Of a stretch of 64,000 nucleotides of DNA, positions 9,900 through 19,632 are shown piece by piece; the first letter of the stretch is position 1; every line of letters starts with the position of its first letter. The notes below the pieces were generated by a model. That model saw nothing but the letters and a program-made list of their open reading frames with translations. It was not told the DNA's origin and ran no database searches. Both the position numbers and the translations under genes were made by a program. The stretch spans positions 2,720,501 through 2,784,500 of the forward strand of contig NC_011898.1 in NCBI RefSeq assembly GCF_000022065.1, in the 5' to 3' direction. Source of the DNA: Ruminiclostridium cellulolyticum H10. Lineage in GTDB: Bacteria; Bacillota; Clostridia; Acetivibrionales; DSM-1351.

Positions 9900-12800
9900 T
9901 AATGATTCTCCCCCCTCTGTATCATCATCCTTTGTTTTCTTTGCTTTAACCTCTCTTGCTGTTTGCTGACCCTTTGACTTACGCTTTTAAAGCTGGGTTT
10001 TTCTACTCGGTTGTTTCCTTCATCGAGCTTCGAGGCTAAAAGTGCTATTGTATTGTATTTATATAAATCAACAACAGCTAAATCTGTTGGGAACACTTCT
10101 TTTATTTTTGAATGAAGCTGTACTAAAAGAAGTGAATCGCCACCCAATGCAAAAAATTCATCATGAATTCCAAGTCCCTCTATGCCAAGAAGGTTTTGCC
10201 ACATTGGTACCAGCTTTTTCTCTGTCTCACTTTTTGGTGCAGAATAGGCATTGGGAAGGTCAGGTCTTGGATGTAACGTTTTTTGTTCTTCCTTTTCAAT
10301 GACAGTGGTATTGCTTTTTTTATTTATATAGCCTGCTTCTGCAATAGCTTCTTCAATATCTTTGGTTGATACAATTACCTGAGTGTTGTAATACTGGCCT
10401 GACAGGATTTTTTCAAATACCTTCCTGCCTTCGTCCGTCGTAAGTCCCGAATCCATAATATTGTCACTGTTTGAGCTGTTAAATAAACTGTTATAGATGT
10501 CGGTGCCCTCTATAAGTGTATGAAAACTCTGTTTTCTGTTTTTTATGTTTTGACTATTTTCATCTGTAATATGCCTCATGGAAAAATTCTTTATTTCAAT
10601 GAGCTGAACACCTTTTTCATCCACAACATCGATATCACAGGTTATTATTTCATTGAGGGCATTATATTCGTCCTTAAAAGTTATATTTGCATATATCTTT
10701 TTTGGCAATCTTTGTTTTACTATTATCTTCTCGTATGAAACAGGAAGAAAATTTCTTTTGGATGCCAGCCTTACCGAACCGGTAGCAACATCCAAAAGAG
10801 AAGGATGTATATTAAAGTACTTTAAATCATCTATAAATTCCGGGGACAGTTCTATCTCTGCAATTCCTTTTGTACCGTGGAATCCAAGCCTTTTGAGTGT
10901 CCTCCACCTGTTCCCGAAAGTTATAAATTCTTTAATATCTTTATTAATGTAATCAAATGTTTCCTGATTAAATATTTCCGTTGATTCAGAAATATCAATT
11001 TGTTTGTTTTCCGGGTCAATTGCGGCTGCAATCTTTCCCCGTGCATGTTCCTTCCATGGGCTATCCTCAACTTTTGAGTGTAGTCTGCTTACTATTTTGA
11101 ATTCGTAATATGCTTCATTCTTTTCTAAAATTGTCAAAACGTCCTGTTCTTCATTTTCCCTAACTGCCATTGGAGTTAAGAAAGTAACATCAGTGAATTC
11201 AACCGATTTATCTCCATTTATATCTGCAAATGCTGCTCTGGCCATTTCTATATACGTTGTTCCCGCTATTGTAGGTATTCCCATAACAAGGTGCTCTCTC
11301 AGCACCCAATCCTTCTTTGGGTTAAGACGTGATAAATATGCGACTCTACCCAAGGAATCAGTTATTTTTCTTTCAAGTAACGGATGAATCGATTTTTTAT
11401 TGTCTTCAGCCATACCTACTCCGGGCCACCTGTCCCAGTTGATTGATACAAATCGTGTTCCGTGCCTTGTATCATGGGCATTTGCAAATGCGTCCATAAA
11501 ATTGTTGGCAGCACTGTAATCTGCTTGTCCAAAACCTCCTGTTATTGAATTCAGGGATGAACTCATGATAAAGAAATCCGGCTTGCAGTCCTTTAATACT
11601 TCATACAATACCTGTGTTCCCGTAATCTTAGGTGCAAATACATTTTCAACGAAGCTTTCTTCTTTTATCTGAATCATTCCGCCGCCAGGATTTCCTGCTG
11701 CATGGATTACACCGTCAATTTTTCCGAAGTGATTCTGAACCTGCTGACGTACTCTTGTCATTTCTTCCATATTGTCTACATTTCCACGGCAAATGAGAAT
11801 TTCCGAGCCAAGTTCTTTTATATGTTTTAAGGTTTTTATTTTTATGGAAGTTTTGCCAGTTTCCCCCTTGTCCTTTAGCCATTCATCCCACTTTTCCATA
11901 TCAGGGAATGAAGATCGCCCCACAAGGACAAGATTTATTTTTTCCCTCTCCGCAAGGTATTCTGCCAGAACCAGTCCGATTCCACCCAACCCTCCTGTTA
12001 TGAGATAAGTCCCTTTATTTTTTATTCGTAGTGGAGGCTTTTGTGTATTTTGGAGTTTTATTTTATCAAAGCTTTGAATCCAACGGCTTTCCCCTCTGTA
12101 GGCTACTGTGGTATCTTCTGAATCACTACAGGCTTCATATAAAAGCTGTTCCAACAGCTCTCTTTCAAAAGGAATGCCCTCTTCACAAAGCGTAAAATCC
12201 ACACTTCTGCACTTTATTTTTTCATATTCTCTAGGGATTACTCTACAAGGGCCTAGTACCAAAGCTTTATCAGGAAACAGTACTGATTCTCCGAATACCT
12301 TTTGCATACCGTTTGTGAGAACAATAATATTTATTTCTTTCTTGGGTTCTTGTTTTCCCAGTGCCTTTGCAAGGAACAGCATACTGTAAAAAAGGTCCTT
12401 GCCTCGGTTTTCATTTGAAATACCCAGCATATTTATTATTTTATTCGGCATTTTCTCTATGTTTCCAAGTTCTTTAAGTAATGTATCATAGTCCAGCTGC
12501 TGTTTTGGACTAGCCTCAATGACCTCTGCCCCCGACTTTCTCAATAGCTCCACAAATTTATTTTCAAAGGTATTCTTTTCTGCTAATACAAGTATGCAAT
12601 TTTTATTTTCAGTCAGTGTAATCTCAGAAGGTATATTGCATACAGTCTGTTTCCATAACGGTGTATAAAAATAATCATTGATATTCCTTCTGTCGGCTTT
12701 TTGTGTCTTTGCCCAGTAGGATTGTCCTTCAAAAGGGTACACTGGAAGGTTAAGCTTGTTTCTTACCTGTCCTTCATATAAGCTAATCCAATCTATTTTT

Positions 12801-15800
12801 TCACCTTGCAGCCAGAAAAGACCCAATTCTTCCTCTGTATATTCCTTCACTCTTGCTGTATCATAGCTTTTGTCATTCTTTATATCGTTTGCGTATATCA
12901 AATTATCATTTTCTATAGCTTCTATTGCTTCTTCCCTTGTACTGCAAACTAGACAACACCTGTGCTCAAACTCCCTGCGGCCCAGCTTAAGGGTGTACTC
13001 CGCATCGTTCATATCTGTACCGGAATTTTCTTTTAAATGTAATGCAAAGTTTGATGTCATTCTCTTTAGTGCACTTAGGGTTTTAGCTGAAAATATCAAT
13101 AAAACTCTTGATTTTCCCGGTGTTGCATTTCTTTTTAACGGTGGCTCTTCCAGAACGGCATGTGCATTTGTACCTCCGATTCCAAATGAGCTTACTCCTG
13201 CTCTTCGAGGTATCCCGTCAGTTTTCCAGTCCCAGAGTTTTGTATTCACATAGAAATGTCCGTTTTCAAAATCACACTTGGGGTTAGGCTTATCAAAATT
13301 GAGACTTGGCGGTATTTTGCTGTTCTGAATGGCAAGAACGGTTTTTATAAGACCGATTACACCTGATGCAGCATCCAGATGGCCTATATTTGTTTTTACC
13401 GAACCAACTGCACAATGCCTTTTCTTGTCAGTTTTTTCACTGAACACCTTTTCCAGTGCTTCTATTTCTATAGGGTCTCCAAGTGGTGTCCCTGTTCCAT
13501 GAGCTTCAATATACGTTATGGTTTCGGGACTTACTCCGGCAAGTTCCTGTGCTTTTGAAATGACACCCGCTTCACCCTCAATTCTGGGAGCCGTATAACC
13601 TACCTTAAGTGAGCCGTCGTTGTTGACCGCAGTTCCCTTTATTACTGCACAAATGTTATCGCCCTCTGCTATGGCATCCTCTAGCCTTTTTAGAACAACT
13701 ACTCCGGCTCCGTTTCCTCCTACCGTTCCTTTTGCTTTTTCGTCAAAGGCTCTGCAATGGCCATCAGGCGATAGTATCATTCCTTCCTGATACAGGTAAC
13801 CTGTTTTTTGAGGAAGCCTTATACTTACACCGCCTGCTAAGGCCATGTCACATTCTCTATTTAAAAGACTCCTGCATGCAAGGTGTATTGCAACCATTGA
13901 GGATGAGCAGGCTGTCTGAACTGTTATTCCGGGGCCTTCCAGATTTAGTTTATAAGCTACTCTTGTGGCAAGAAAATCCTTATCATTATTAATCATTATC
14001 TGGTAATTATTTGCCACATTTCCACTTTCATTGTTCTCTGTGAGATTTTTTACATATGTATTCATGCCGACACTGGCAAAGGTTCCTATGGCACCGTTGA
14101 ATCTTTCGGAATCACAGCCTGCATCCTCCATTGCCTTCCATGCTTCTTCAAGGAATACTCTCTGCTGAGGGTCCAGTATTTCTGCTTCTCTGGGATTATA
14201 TCCGAAGAACTGTGCATCAAATTTGTATGCATCCTCTAAAACACCCCAGGCCTTCACATATTCCGGCTTTTTTAAAAGTTCCGGAGCTATACCCTCTGCT
14301 ATTATTTCTTGGTCACTGAAACGGGTTATTGATTCCTTACCCTGACAGAGATTTGCCCAGAATTCCTTTATATTCCTTGCACCGGGTACTCTTGCACTCA
14401 TACCTATTACTGCTATATCATTGCTTTTTAAAGAAGTCGTTTTAGGCATACTTGTTTTGCTGTGTACAACGGCTGTTTTTTTGCCCAGCCTCTGTTCCAG
14501 ATATTCTGACAGCGTGTTAACTGTAGGATATTTAAATAAATCCATAATTTGTAAGTCAATGTTCATTTTTTTGAATATTTTGTTGCGTACTTTTGCCAAA
14601 AGCAGAGAATGTCCTCCCAAATCAAAGAAATTTTCATTTAACCCTATGTTTTCTCTACCCAGTACCTCTTTCCATGTGTCTGATACCGTTTTTTGTACAT
14701 CATTTAACGGCTGCATCATTACTGAACTTGCTCCAATGGCGGTTTTTTCAGGCATCGGCAGAGACTTTCTGTCTATTTTATTGTTTGGTGTCATTGGGAA
14801 GGAATCAAGGATTACAAAATATGATGGAATCATATAATCCGGCAGTCTATTTCTTAGGTACTCTCTGAATGTTGTGGCGGCTGTTTCCTGTGACTTTGGG
14901 ATTACATAGGCTATAAGTGCTTTTTCTCCTAATGATATTTCTCTGCATACAACTACGCTCTGGCTGATTAAAGGATTTTTGTTTAAAAGTGTCTCTATTT
15001 CACCTAGTTCAATACGAAAGCCCCGTATTTTAACCTGATGATCACCACGACCGATAAATTCTATATTTCCATCAGGCATAAACCTGACAATATCTCCTGT
15101 TTTATATAGTCTTGATCCTTCTTCGCTGCTAAATGGGTTGGGAATAAATTTTTCTTGAGTCAACTCTGGAAGTTTTAAATATCCCCTTGCAAGGCCTGTT
15201 CCACCTATATATAGTTCTCCCGGAATCCCTACAGGAGTTGGCTTCATTTCATTATCAAGTACATATACTGTTGTATTTGCAATGGGTTTCCCTATGGATA
15301 CCTGGCCTTCTTTTGAATTCAACCGCACCATTGTAGACCATATTGTTGTCTCTGTCGGCCCGTAAACATTCCATAGGCATGAACATCTGACCATTAGCTC
15401 ATTTGCTAAATCTCTTGGCAGTGCCTCTCCTCCGCAGAGTATTTTGAGGCTGCTGCATCCCTGCCATTCTTCCTCTACAAGTAACCTCCATGTGGCAGGA
15501 GTTGCCTGCATAACCGAAATATCATGCTTGTCCATAAGTGCTATGAGTTTTTCTCCGTCAATAACTTCATCCCTTCCTGCGATTATAACAGAGGCACCTG
15601 TTACCAAGGGAAGCAGCATTTCAAGACCTGCAATGTCAAATGAAAGAGTGGTCACAGCCAGAAGTCTATCCTTTTCACACATATTTGTACTAGTACCCAT
15701 TGAGAGCAGGAAGTTTGTCAATGCACGATGTTCAATCTGCACACCCTTGGGATTTCCGGTGGAGCCCGAAGTATATATTACATATGCAAGGTTATCCTGT

Positions 15801-18800
15801 GTCACCCTGTTTTCAGGCTTTTCCGCACTTTGTACCGATATTTTATTCCACTCTTCGTCAATGCATAGTATTTTTGCTTGGTTTGCAGGAAGTGTTTCCT
15901 TAATTATACTGTCAGTTAGAATGATAGGAACCTGTGCATTCTCCAACATATATTCCAGCCTGTCCTTTGGAAAAACGGGGTCCATAGGAAGGTATGCTCC
16001 ACCTGACTTGTGAATACTCACTAAAGCCGTAAGCATATCTATGGAACGCTCCATATAAATACCTACTATGGTTTCAGGGCCGACTCCCAGAGATACAAGA
16101 TAATTAGCAAGCCGATTGGCTCTTGTGTCAAGTTCACCGTAAGAAAGTTTTTCAGCTCCCTTTACTACAGCAATGGCTTCAGGATTGCTTAAAACCTTTT
16201 TCTCAAAAAGTCGTGTCCACAAATCACTTTCAAAATCCACACGGGTATTGTTCCAGCCTTCCAGTAAGGTTTTACTTTCTTCTGAACTTAAAATATCAAA
16301 CTTTTTGATTTGTGTTTCGAAATTTGCAGTCAAATTCTCCAATATGTGAGTGTAATGTCCGGCCATTCTTTTTATGCTGTCTGGGTCAAATAAGTCTGTA
16401 TTAAATTCAAAGTTTGCTTCCAGTCCCGATCCACTGTCGATTATATCAACAGAAATGTCAAACCTTGCTGTGTCGCCCTCTATGTCAATACTTGAAACAC
16501 TCATGCCGGACAGCCTTGCTTCTTGTACAGGAGTACCTTGGAGGCTGAAAAACACCTGGAAAAGGGGATTGCGACTCATATCGCGTTCCAGATTAAGTTC
16601 TTCAACTATTTTTTCAAAAGGAACATCCTGATTAGAGTATGCTTCAAGAGTGACATTTCTTACATTTCTCAAAAGGTCACGAAAGCTGCTATTTCCGCTG
16701 AGAACTGTCCTGATGACCAGATTGTTTGTAAAGAATCCTATCAGTGGTTCAAGCTCTGAACGGTTTCTGTTTGCAACAGGTGAACCGATGATTATGTCTT
16801 CTTGTCCTGTATATTTAAAAAGTAAGACCTTAAAGGCTGCAAGTAGAATCATATAAAGTGTGGCACCTTCCTGTTCCGCACCTCTTTTTAGTTTTTGAGA
16901 CAACTCATTTGAAAGGCTGCAACGCAAGTTGGAGCCTTTATAGGTTTGTACGGTCGGCCTTTGCTTTGAAAAAGGCAGTTCCAGTACAGGAAGCTTTCCG
17001 CTTAGCTTTTCTTTCCAATAGGCAAGCTGTTTCTGAATAGTACTTTCGCTATATCTGTCTATTTGCCAGCAAGCATAATCCGAATATGTGATTATGAGTT
17101 CAGGCAATACATATTTTTCATTTTTTAAATAGGAGTTATATAGTGTTTCCAGTTCTTTTAGCAGCACTTTAAAGGACCATCCGTCAAATACCATATGGTG
17201 GGCTGTCAGAACCAAAATATATTGGTCTTTTTCAAGCTGAAACAGTTTTCCTCTTATAAGTGGTGCTTTGCTTAAATCAAAAGGACAGCTTATTTCTCTT
17301 TTTGCAAGAACCATTGCTTCTTTTTTTCTATTTTCTAAGGGAATTTCCGTAAGACTTACAAAAGGCAGATCCATTTGTAATCCGTCATTTACTTTCTGTA
17401 CGGGCTGCCCGTCCTCTTCGAAAAATGAGGTTCTCAAACACTCATGTCTCTCTATGACTGTATTCAAGCTTTTTACCAACAAATCATAATTCAGGATTCC
17501 CTTGATGTTAAGTCCTGAATACAACATGTATTGGGAGCTGTTTTCGTTGAGTCTGTCAAGGAACCATATACGCTGTTGAGCATAGGATAACGGTAAAGCA
17601 CCCTTCTCTGAAAAACGGTGTATTCGTTTTTCACTTTCGGATATTTTGTCCGATTTTTCAATGATTTCAGCAAGCTCACTTAGCACAGGGGTTTCAAACA
17701 GAAGAGTCTGTTCCAATTCAACTTCGAATTCTTCTCTTATGCGGGAGATTATTTGAGTTAACTTCAAAGAATCCCCTCCCAATTCAAAAAAATTATCCTT
17801 TATGCCTATCCTCTTTAAACCCAGTACCTCTTGCCAGATTTCTACCAGTTTGGCCTGTATTTCATTTTCAGGCTGGTCAATTAATCTGCATTCTGCTTCT
17901 GATTTAAGCAGTAATTCTATATCATTCTTTATGGTATCGTATTGACCTTTAATATAGCTTTCACGAAGCTTATAACGCTGTACTTTTCCGCTAGTGGTTT
18001 TGGGAATACTCTTTATAGGAATGACTTGTGACACTTCTATTCCCATTCTTTCACTGATTAATTTTTTGAGACTGCGAACTAATCCTATGAATTTGTCTAC
18101 CTTCATTTTAAACAGTACAAAGAGTATCAGTTCATCCGACTTGATTTTTTCATTAAATGCACCTACTGCAACAATCTTTCCAACATCGATTCCGTCGACC
18201 TCCTGTGCAACACGCTCAATATCATGTGAATAGTAGTTTTGTCCCTTTACAAAGATTACATCTTTAGCACGTCCTGTTATAACAAGTCTTCCATCCCTCA
18301 TAAAGCCCAAATCCCCCGTATTGAGCCAGCCATCCTTTGTTATTGCTTTGCGGGTTGCTTCCTTGTTGTTATAGTAGCCTGAGGTTACATTTGCACCTGA
18401 TATGCATATATAACCTATCTTGTTTTCACCTATGTCATTGTTGTCAATGTCGCATATTCGCACATAGCAATCATATATGGGATATCCTTCATCAGCAAAG
18501 CTGCAGCCTCTGGTGTCATCCTTGCTGACTTCTCTTACAGTGTCACCTATATTTAGATAATTACGGTCAAGTGTTATAAACCTCATTTCATCACCAAGGC
18601 GTGGAAATGTTACTGCAATAGTTCCCTCTGCCAGACCGTAAACAGTATACATTGAGTTTCTTTTTAAGCCATACTGAGACAGCTTTTCCAGGAATTCATC
18701 ACATAATTCATAGGATATGGGTTCAGCACCGTTGTAAATGAGTCTTACCTTTGACAAATCCCAGTCCTTCTTATTCTCAGGTTTGAAGAAAGTTAGAAAA

Positions 18801-19606
18801 TGCTTGTACCCGAAATTGGGTGAATATAATAGTGTAACCTTGTGTTCACTTGCTTTTTGTATCCATAATGAAGGATGTCTTATAAAAAGCTGTGTCTCGA
18901 TATTATATTGGTTTATACATGCAATTACATCCTTTATATGTGTACCTATTAGGCCCATATCATGGGTCAGGGGCATCCAGTTCAGCCCTGAATCCTCTGA
19001 ATTTATGTTTACCCAGCGTATTACCGAGCCTATATCGTACAGAACATTTTTATGAGTAATTATTACACCTTTAGGGTCGCCTGTAGAGCCTGAGGAAAAC
19101 TGAATGAATGCGATATCATTTTCCTCGGCTTTTTCAATTTCTCCGAAGAAATCTGTTTTTTCTAAATTCTCCAAACTTAAGGTTCTGGTTTGCATTATGT
19201 CAACTTGTCGGGATAAATCATTGTTGTTTCCAAAGCTTTTGAGTCTTTCGAAAAAATCATCGGAAGCCAACATTTTTGGGTTTTTTAGTATATCCCATAT
19301 CTTAAACAGCTTTAGTTTGTGTTCATCATTTGTCCCCGTTGTAACCGGAACGGGAATCATTCCTCCCAGTATACATGCCCAAAAGGCAAACATGAATTGT
19401 CTGTTGTTATCTATCTGGAATATAACTTCGTCACCTTTTTTAAATCCTGCTGTCTGCAAGTTATATAATAAAGCCCTTGCTCCATGGTAAAGTTCTCCAT
19501 AGGGGACAAAATGTTCTTCTGTTTCACTTATTATAAATGTGATACCCTTGGATTTTTCATACTGTCTTGCAACAATTAAATCCACCAATGTTTTAAAAGC
19601 ATACAT
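9899..19606 (-). CDS. FAAL-ACP-C-A(Gly)-PCP-KS-KR-DH-ACP hybrid NRPS/PKS
   Basis: First assembly-line protein, about 3235 residues. I chose the ATG at 19606 because GAGGTGG sits 8 nt upstream; the GTG codons 9-12 bases further up fall inside that site. Rough order: fatty-acyl-AMP ligase 1-545 (FSSGSTGDPKG, WMPLTHDMGLIG); ACP near 610; condensation 670-1110 with HHMVFDG near 811; adenylation 1130-1630 with YTSGSTGNPKG; PCP near 1665; KS 1735-2165 with TACSSS, EAHGTGT and KTNIGH; a bare KS-AT plus post-AT linker (LPVYPFEGQSYW) with no AT between; KR about 2540-2730 with TGGLGGIG and the Ser/Tyr motif; DH about 2770-3030 with EHLVMGIPTIAG and HPSLLDV; ACP near 3155. Hand reading of the A pocket gives D-I-L-Q-L-G-V-I-W, matching published glycine codes. 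It probably activates a fatty acid, links it to glycine, and makes one alpha,beta-unsaturated ketide extension. Confidence 0.93.
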   Translation of the reverse strand: MYAFKTLVDLIVARQYEKSKGITFIISETEEHFVPYGELYHGARALLYNLQTAGFKKGDEVIFQIDNNRQFMFAFWACILGGMIPVPVTTGTNDEHKLKLFKIWDILKNPKMLASDDFFERLKSFGNNNDLSRQVDIMQTRTLSLENLEKTDFFGEIEKAEENDIAFIQFSSGSTGDPKGVIITHKNVLYDIGSVIRWVNINSEDSGLNWMPLTHDMGLIGTHIKDVIACINQYNIETQLFIRHPSLWIQKASEHKVTLLYSPNFGYKHFLTFFKPENKKDWDLSKVRLIYNGAEPISYELCDEFLEKLSQYGLKRNSMYTVYGLAEGTIAVTFPRLGDEMRFITLDRNYLNIGDTVREVSKDDTRGCSFADEGYPIYDCYVRICDIDNNDIGENKIGYICISGANVTSGYYNNKEATRKAITKDGWLNTGDLGFMRDGRLVITGRAKDVIFVKGQNYYSHDIERVAQEVDGIDVGKIVAVGAFNEKIKSDELILFVLFKMKVDKFIGLVRSLKKLISERMGIEVSQVIPIKSIPKTTSGKVQRYKLRESYIKGQYDTIKNDIELLLKSEAECRLIDQPENEIQAKLVEIWQEVLGLKRIGIKDNFFELGGDSLKLTQIISRIREEFEVELEQTLLFETPVLSELAEIIEKSDKISESEKRIHRFSEKGALPLSYAQQRIWFLDRLNENSSQYMLYSGLNIKGILNYDLLVKSLNTVIERHECLRTSFFEEDGQPVQKVNDGLQMDLPFVSLTEIPLENRKKEAMVLAKREISCPFDLSKAPLIRGKLFQLEKDQYILVLTAHHMVFDGWSFKVLLKELETLYNSYLKNEKYVLPELIITYSDYACWQIDRYSESTIQKQLAYWKEKLSGKLPVLELPFSKQRPTVQTYKGSNLRCSLSNELSQKLKRGAEQEGATLYMILLAAFKVLLFKYTGQEDIIIGSPVANRNRSELEPLIGFFTNNLVIRTVLSGNSSFRDLLRNVRNVTLEAYSNQDVPFEKIVEELNLERDMSRNPLFQVFFSLQGTPVQEARLSGMSVSSIDIEGDTARFDISVDIIDSGSGLEANFEFNTDLFDPDSIKRMAGHYTHILENLTANFETQIKKFDILSSEESKTLLEGWNNTRVDFESDLWTRLFEKKVLSNPEAIAVVKGAEKLSYGELDTRANRLANYLVSLGVGPETIVGIYMERSIDMLTALVSIHKSGGAYLPMDPVFPKDRLEYMLENAQVPIILTDSIIKETLPANQAKILCIDEEWNKISVQSAEKPENRVTQDNLAYVIYTSGSTGNPKGVQIEHRALTNFLLSMGTSTNMCEKDRLLAVTTLSFDIAGLEMLLPLVTGASVIIAGRDEVIDGEKLIALMDKHDISVMQATPATWRLLVEEEWQGCSSLKILCGGEALPRDLANELMVRCSCLWNVYGPTETTIWSTMVRLNSKEGQVSIGKPIANTTVYVLDNEMKPTPVGIPGELYIGGTGLARGYLKLPELTQEKFIPNPFSSEEGSRLYKTGDIVRFMPDGNIEFIGRGDHQVKIRGFRIELGEIETLLNKNPLISQSVVVCREISLGEKALIAYVIPKSQETAATTFREYLRNRLPDYMIPSYFVILDSFPMTPNNKIDRKSLPMPEKTAIGASSVMMQPLNDVQKTVSDTWKEVLGRENIGLNENFFDLGGHSLLLAKVRNKIFKKMNIDLQIMDLFKYPTVNTLSEYLEQRLGKKTAVVHSKTSMPKTTSLKSNDIAVIGMSARVPGARNIKEFWANLCQGKESITRFSDQEIIAEGIAPELLKKPEYVKAWGVLEDAYKFDAQFFGYNPREAEILDPQQRVFLEEAWKAMEDAGCDSERFNGAIGTFASVGMNTYVKNLTENNESGNVANNYQIMINNDKDFLATRVAYKLNLEGPGITVQTACSSSMVAIHLACRSLLNRECDMALAGGVSIRLPQKTGYLYQEGMILSPDGHCRAFDEKAKGTVGGNGAGVVVLKRLEDAIAEGDNICAVIKGTAVNNDGSLKVGYTAPRIEGEAGVISKAQELAGVSPETITYIEAHGTGTPLGDPIEIEALEKVFSEKTDKKRHCAVGSVKTNIGHLDAASGVIGLIKTVLAIQNSKIPPSLNFDKPNPKCDFENGHFYVNTKLWDWKTDGIPRRAGVSSFGIGGTNAHAVLEEPPLKRNATPGKSRVLLIFSAKTLSALKRMTSNFALHLKENSGTDMNDAEYTLKLGRREFEHRCCLVCSTREEAIEAIENDNLIYANDIKNDKSYDTARVKEYTEEELGLFWLQGEKIDWISLYEGQVRNKLNLPVYPFEGQSYWAKTQKADRRNINDYFYTPLWKQTVCNIPSEITLTENKNCILVLAEKNTFENKFVELLRKSGAEVIEASPKQQLDYDTLLKELGNIEKMPNKIINMLGISNENRGKDLFYSMLFLAKALGKQEPKKEINIIVLTNGMQKVFGESVLFPDKALVLGPCRVIPREYEKIKCRSVDFTLCEEGIPFERELLEQLLYEACSDSEDTTVAYRGESRWIQSFDKIKLQNTQKPPLRIKNKGTYLITGGLGGIGLVLAEYLAEREKINLVLVGRSSFPDMEKWDEWLKDKGETGKTSIKIKTLKHIKELGSEILICRGNVDNMEEMTRVRQQVQNHFGKIDGVIHAAGNPGGGMIQIKEESFVENVFAPKITGTQVLYEVLKDCKPDFFIMSSSLNSITGGFGQADYSAANNFMDAFANAHDTRHGTRFVSINWDRWPGVGMAEDNKKSIHPLLERKITDSLGRVAYLSRLNPKKDWVLREHLVMGIPTIAGTTYIEMARAAFADINGDKSVEFTDVTFLTPMAVRENEEQDVLTILEKNEAYYEFKIVSRLHSKVEDSPWKEHARGKIAAAIDPENKQIDISESTEIFNQETFDYINKDIKEFITFGNRWRTLKRLGFHGTKGIAEIELSPEFIDDLKYFNIHPSLLDVATGSVRLASKRNFLPVSYEKIIVKQRLPKKIYANITFKDEYNALNEIITCDIDVVDEKGVQLIEIKNFSMRHITDENSQNIKNRKQSFHTLIEGTDIYNSLFNSSNSDNIMDSGLTTDEGRKVFEKILSGQYYNTQVIVSTKDIEEAIAEAGYINKKSNTTVIEKEEQKTLHPRPDLPNAYSAPKSETEKKLVPMWQNLLGIEGLGIHDEFFALGGDSLLLVQLHSKIKEVFPTDLAVVDLYKYNTIALLASKLDEGNNRVEKPSFKSVSQRVSKQQERLKQRKQRMMIQRGENH

Positions 19607-19632
19607 TCTTTTCACCACCTCTATAGATAAAA

